From JAMXLO01 sp963719805 (GTDB lineage Bacteria > Pseudomonadota > Alphaproteobacteria > Acetobacterales > Acetobacteraceae), in contig CAVRDF010000005.1 of the NCBI GenBank assembly GCA_963719805.1, forward strand, positions 158,998 through 222,997: a stretch of DNA of 64,000 nucleotides, written 5' to 3'. Position 1 is the stretch's first letter; each line of letters opens with the position of its first letter. Shown here piece by piece: positions 63,363-64,000 of the stretch. The notes below the pieces were generated by a model that was not told where the DNA came from, ran no database searches, and worked only from the letters and a program-made list of their open reading frames with translations. Both the position numbers and the translations under genes were made by a program.

Positions 63363-64000
63363 ATGCCGGATAGTGATGCTGGGTCCGCACTGCCTGACGA
63401 TATTGCCGGCCTGAAGGCGATGTTGCTGGCGCAGACTGCGGAGCTGGCGGAGATCAGGGCACAACGCCACGCACAGGAAGCGGAACTCGCAGCAGCCAGA
63501 GCCGGGCTCATCGAGCAGCGCTTCGAGATCGAGGCACTGAAGTCGCGGCTGGCTCGGTTGCAGCGCATGACGTTCGGTCGATCATCAGAGAAGCTGCGTG
63601 ATCAGGTCGAGCAGCTGGAGCTGACGCTGGCTGATATCGACGAGATGCTGGGCGAGATCACGCCGGCCAACGATCCCGCTGATGAGCCGGCCGAGATACC
63701 GGCGCGCAAACCAGCCCGCCGGCCGCTGCCAGAGGCTCTGCCACGCGACATCGTCGAGCATCCCGCCCCCTGTGCCTGTCCGGGCTGTGGCGGCGCGCTG
63801 CGCCCCTTCGGCGAGGACATCACCGAGATCCTGGACTATGTGCCCGGCTCGTTCCGCGTCATCCGCCATGTCCGTCCGAAGCTGTCGTGTCGGGTGTGCG
63901 AGAGGATTGTCCAGGCGCCGGCTCCCAGCCTGCCGATCCGCCGCGGGCGCGCCGGCGCGGGTCTGCTGGCACATGTGCTGGTGGCGAAGTATTGCGACCA
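63363..64000 (+). CDS. tnpC: IS66 transposase TnpC, N-terminal part
   Basis: About 212 residues visible; the gene runs off the right edge (family about 500-560). Seen: a coiled-coil start (DIAGLKAMLLAQTAELAEIR), RMTFGRSSEKLRDQVEQLEL with the IS66 FGRxSEK motif, and the zinc-finger region CACPGCGGALRPFGEDITEI then SCRVCERIVQAP. The DDE catalytic core should lie just beyond the window. Confidence 0.92.
   Translation, partial: MPDSDAGSALPDDIAGLKAMLLAQTAELAEIRAQRHAQEAELAAARAGLIEQRFEIEALKSRLARLQRMTFGRSSEKLRDQVEQLELTLADIDEMLGEITPANDPADEPAEIPARKPARRPLPEALPRDIVEHPAPCACPGCGGALRPFGEDITEILDYVPGSFRVIRHVRPKLSCRVCERIVQAPAPSLPIRRGRAGAGLLAHVLVAKYCD

Larger units (their letters stand above)
62508..64000 (+). 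mobile_element. IS66-family insertion sequence, right end outside the window
   Basis: Three genes in the IS66 order (tnpA, tnpB, tnpC) on the plus strand. The left end is estimated from the sequence TGTCAGGGGTGAGACC near 62508, followed by an AAGGT-rich leader; it cannot be fixed without the other end or a target duplication. Confidence 0.8.

Noticed and set aside
1..64000. CRISPR array or restriction/defence cluster
   Set aside because: No regularly spaced repeats and no nuclease, methylase or toxin-antitoxin genes were recognised; the integrated element carries no evident defence cargo.

Overview
The window comes from a GC-rich alphaproteobacterium, most likely Rhodospirillales/Acetobacteraceae. 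This is inferred from the complete mraZ-to-murC division/cell-wall cluster, the class-A RNase P RNA, the house-keeping gene set, FNR/FixK-type palindromes and the IS630/IS66 content; no 16S rRNA is present to confirm it.

Layout. 1-11.2 kb (minus strand): the dcw operon mraZ-rsmH-ftsL-ftsI-murE-murF-mraY-ftsW-murG-murC (murC runs off the left edge), with a triple TGGGN array in front of mraZ and rnpB upstream. 11.8-22 kb: single-copy genes (AmpD-like amidase, DjlA-like co-chaperone, VOC protein, sterol-desaturase-like hydroxylase, YVTN propeller, O-antigen-ligase-like protein, SMP-30 protein, tyrS, anmK, alpha/beta hydrolase). 22.1-27.1 kb: a tight sulfur-trafficking run cysE-iscR-two cysteine desulfurases-ferredoxin-mnmA that ends inside a tRNA-Met gene. 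A duplicated tRNA 3' end brackets a broken methyltransferase at 27.1-28.1 kb. 28.1-32.4 kb: ion transporter, glucarate dehydratase and zwf. 32.4-37.7 kb: genes with three FNR/FixK-type boxes (Gly-rich secreted protein, TauE/SafE protein plus P-type ATPase, cytochrome b561-like protein), interrupted by remnants of an IS630 element and a DedA gene.

37.7-46.5 kb is a decayed integrated element. It starts at the 3' half of tRNA-Thr and carries a tyrosine integrase, a short regulatory gene whose start codon lies in an inverted repeat, overlapping micro-ORFs, a frameshifted primase-like gene, a replication-ATPase gene split by an IS630 copy (TAA duplicated at both ends), and phage-like small genes. 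46.5-64 kb mixes intact genes (EamA transporter, AsmA-family protein, SDR, PRC-barrel protein, LysE exporter, an amino-acid ABC importer lacking its ATPase, DUF1236 protein) with many remnants (alcohol dehydrogenase, YihY/BrkB, SelO/YdiU), and ends inside an IS66 element.

How they work together. The dcw genes make and cross-link peptidoglycan, and the amidase and AnmK belong to its recycling. CysE makes the cysteine precursor that the desulfurases use as sulfur donor; the ferredoxin and MnmA point to Fe-S and tRNA thiolation use of that sulfur. The FNR-type sites suggest low-oxygen control of the metal/sulfur/respiration block.

Caution: murE, an essential gene, reads with a one-base frameshift in a G run. 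Some other single-base breaks at homopolymers (P-type ATPase, transposase) may therefore be assembly errors rather than true gene death.
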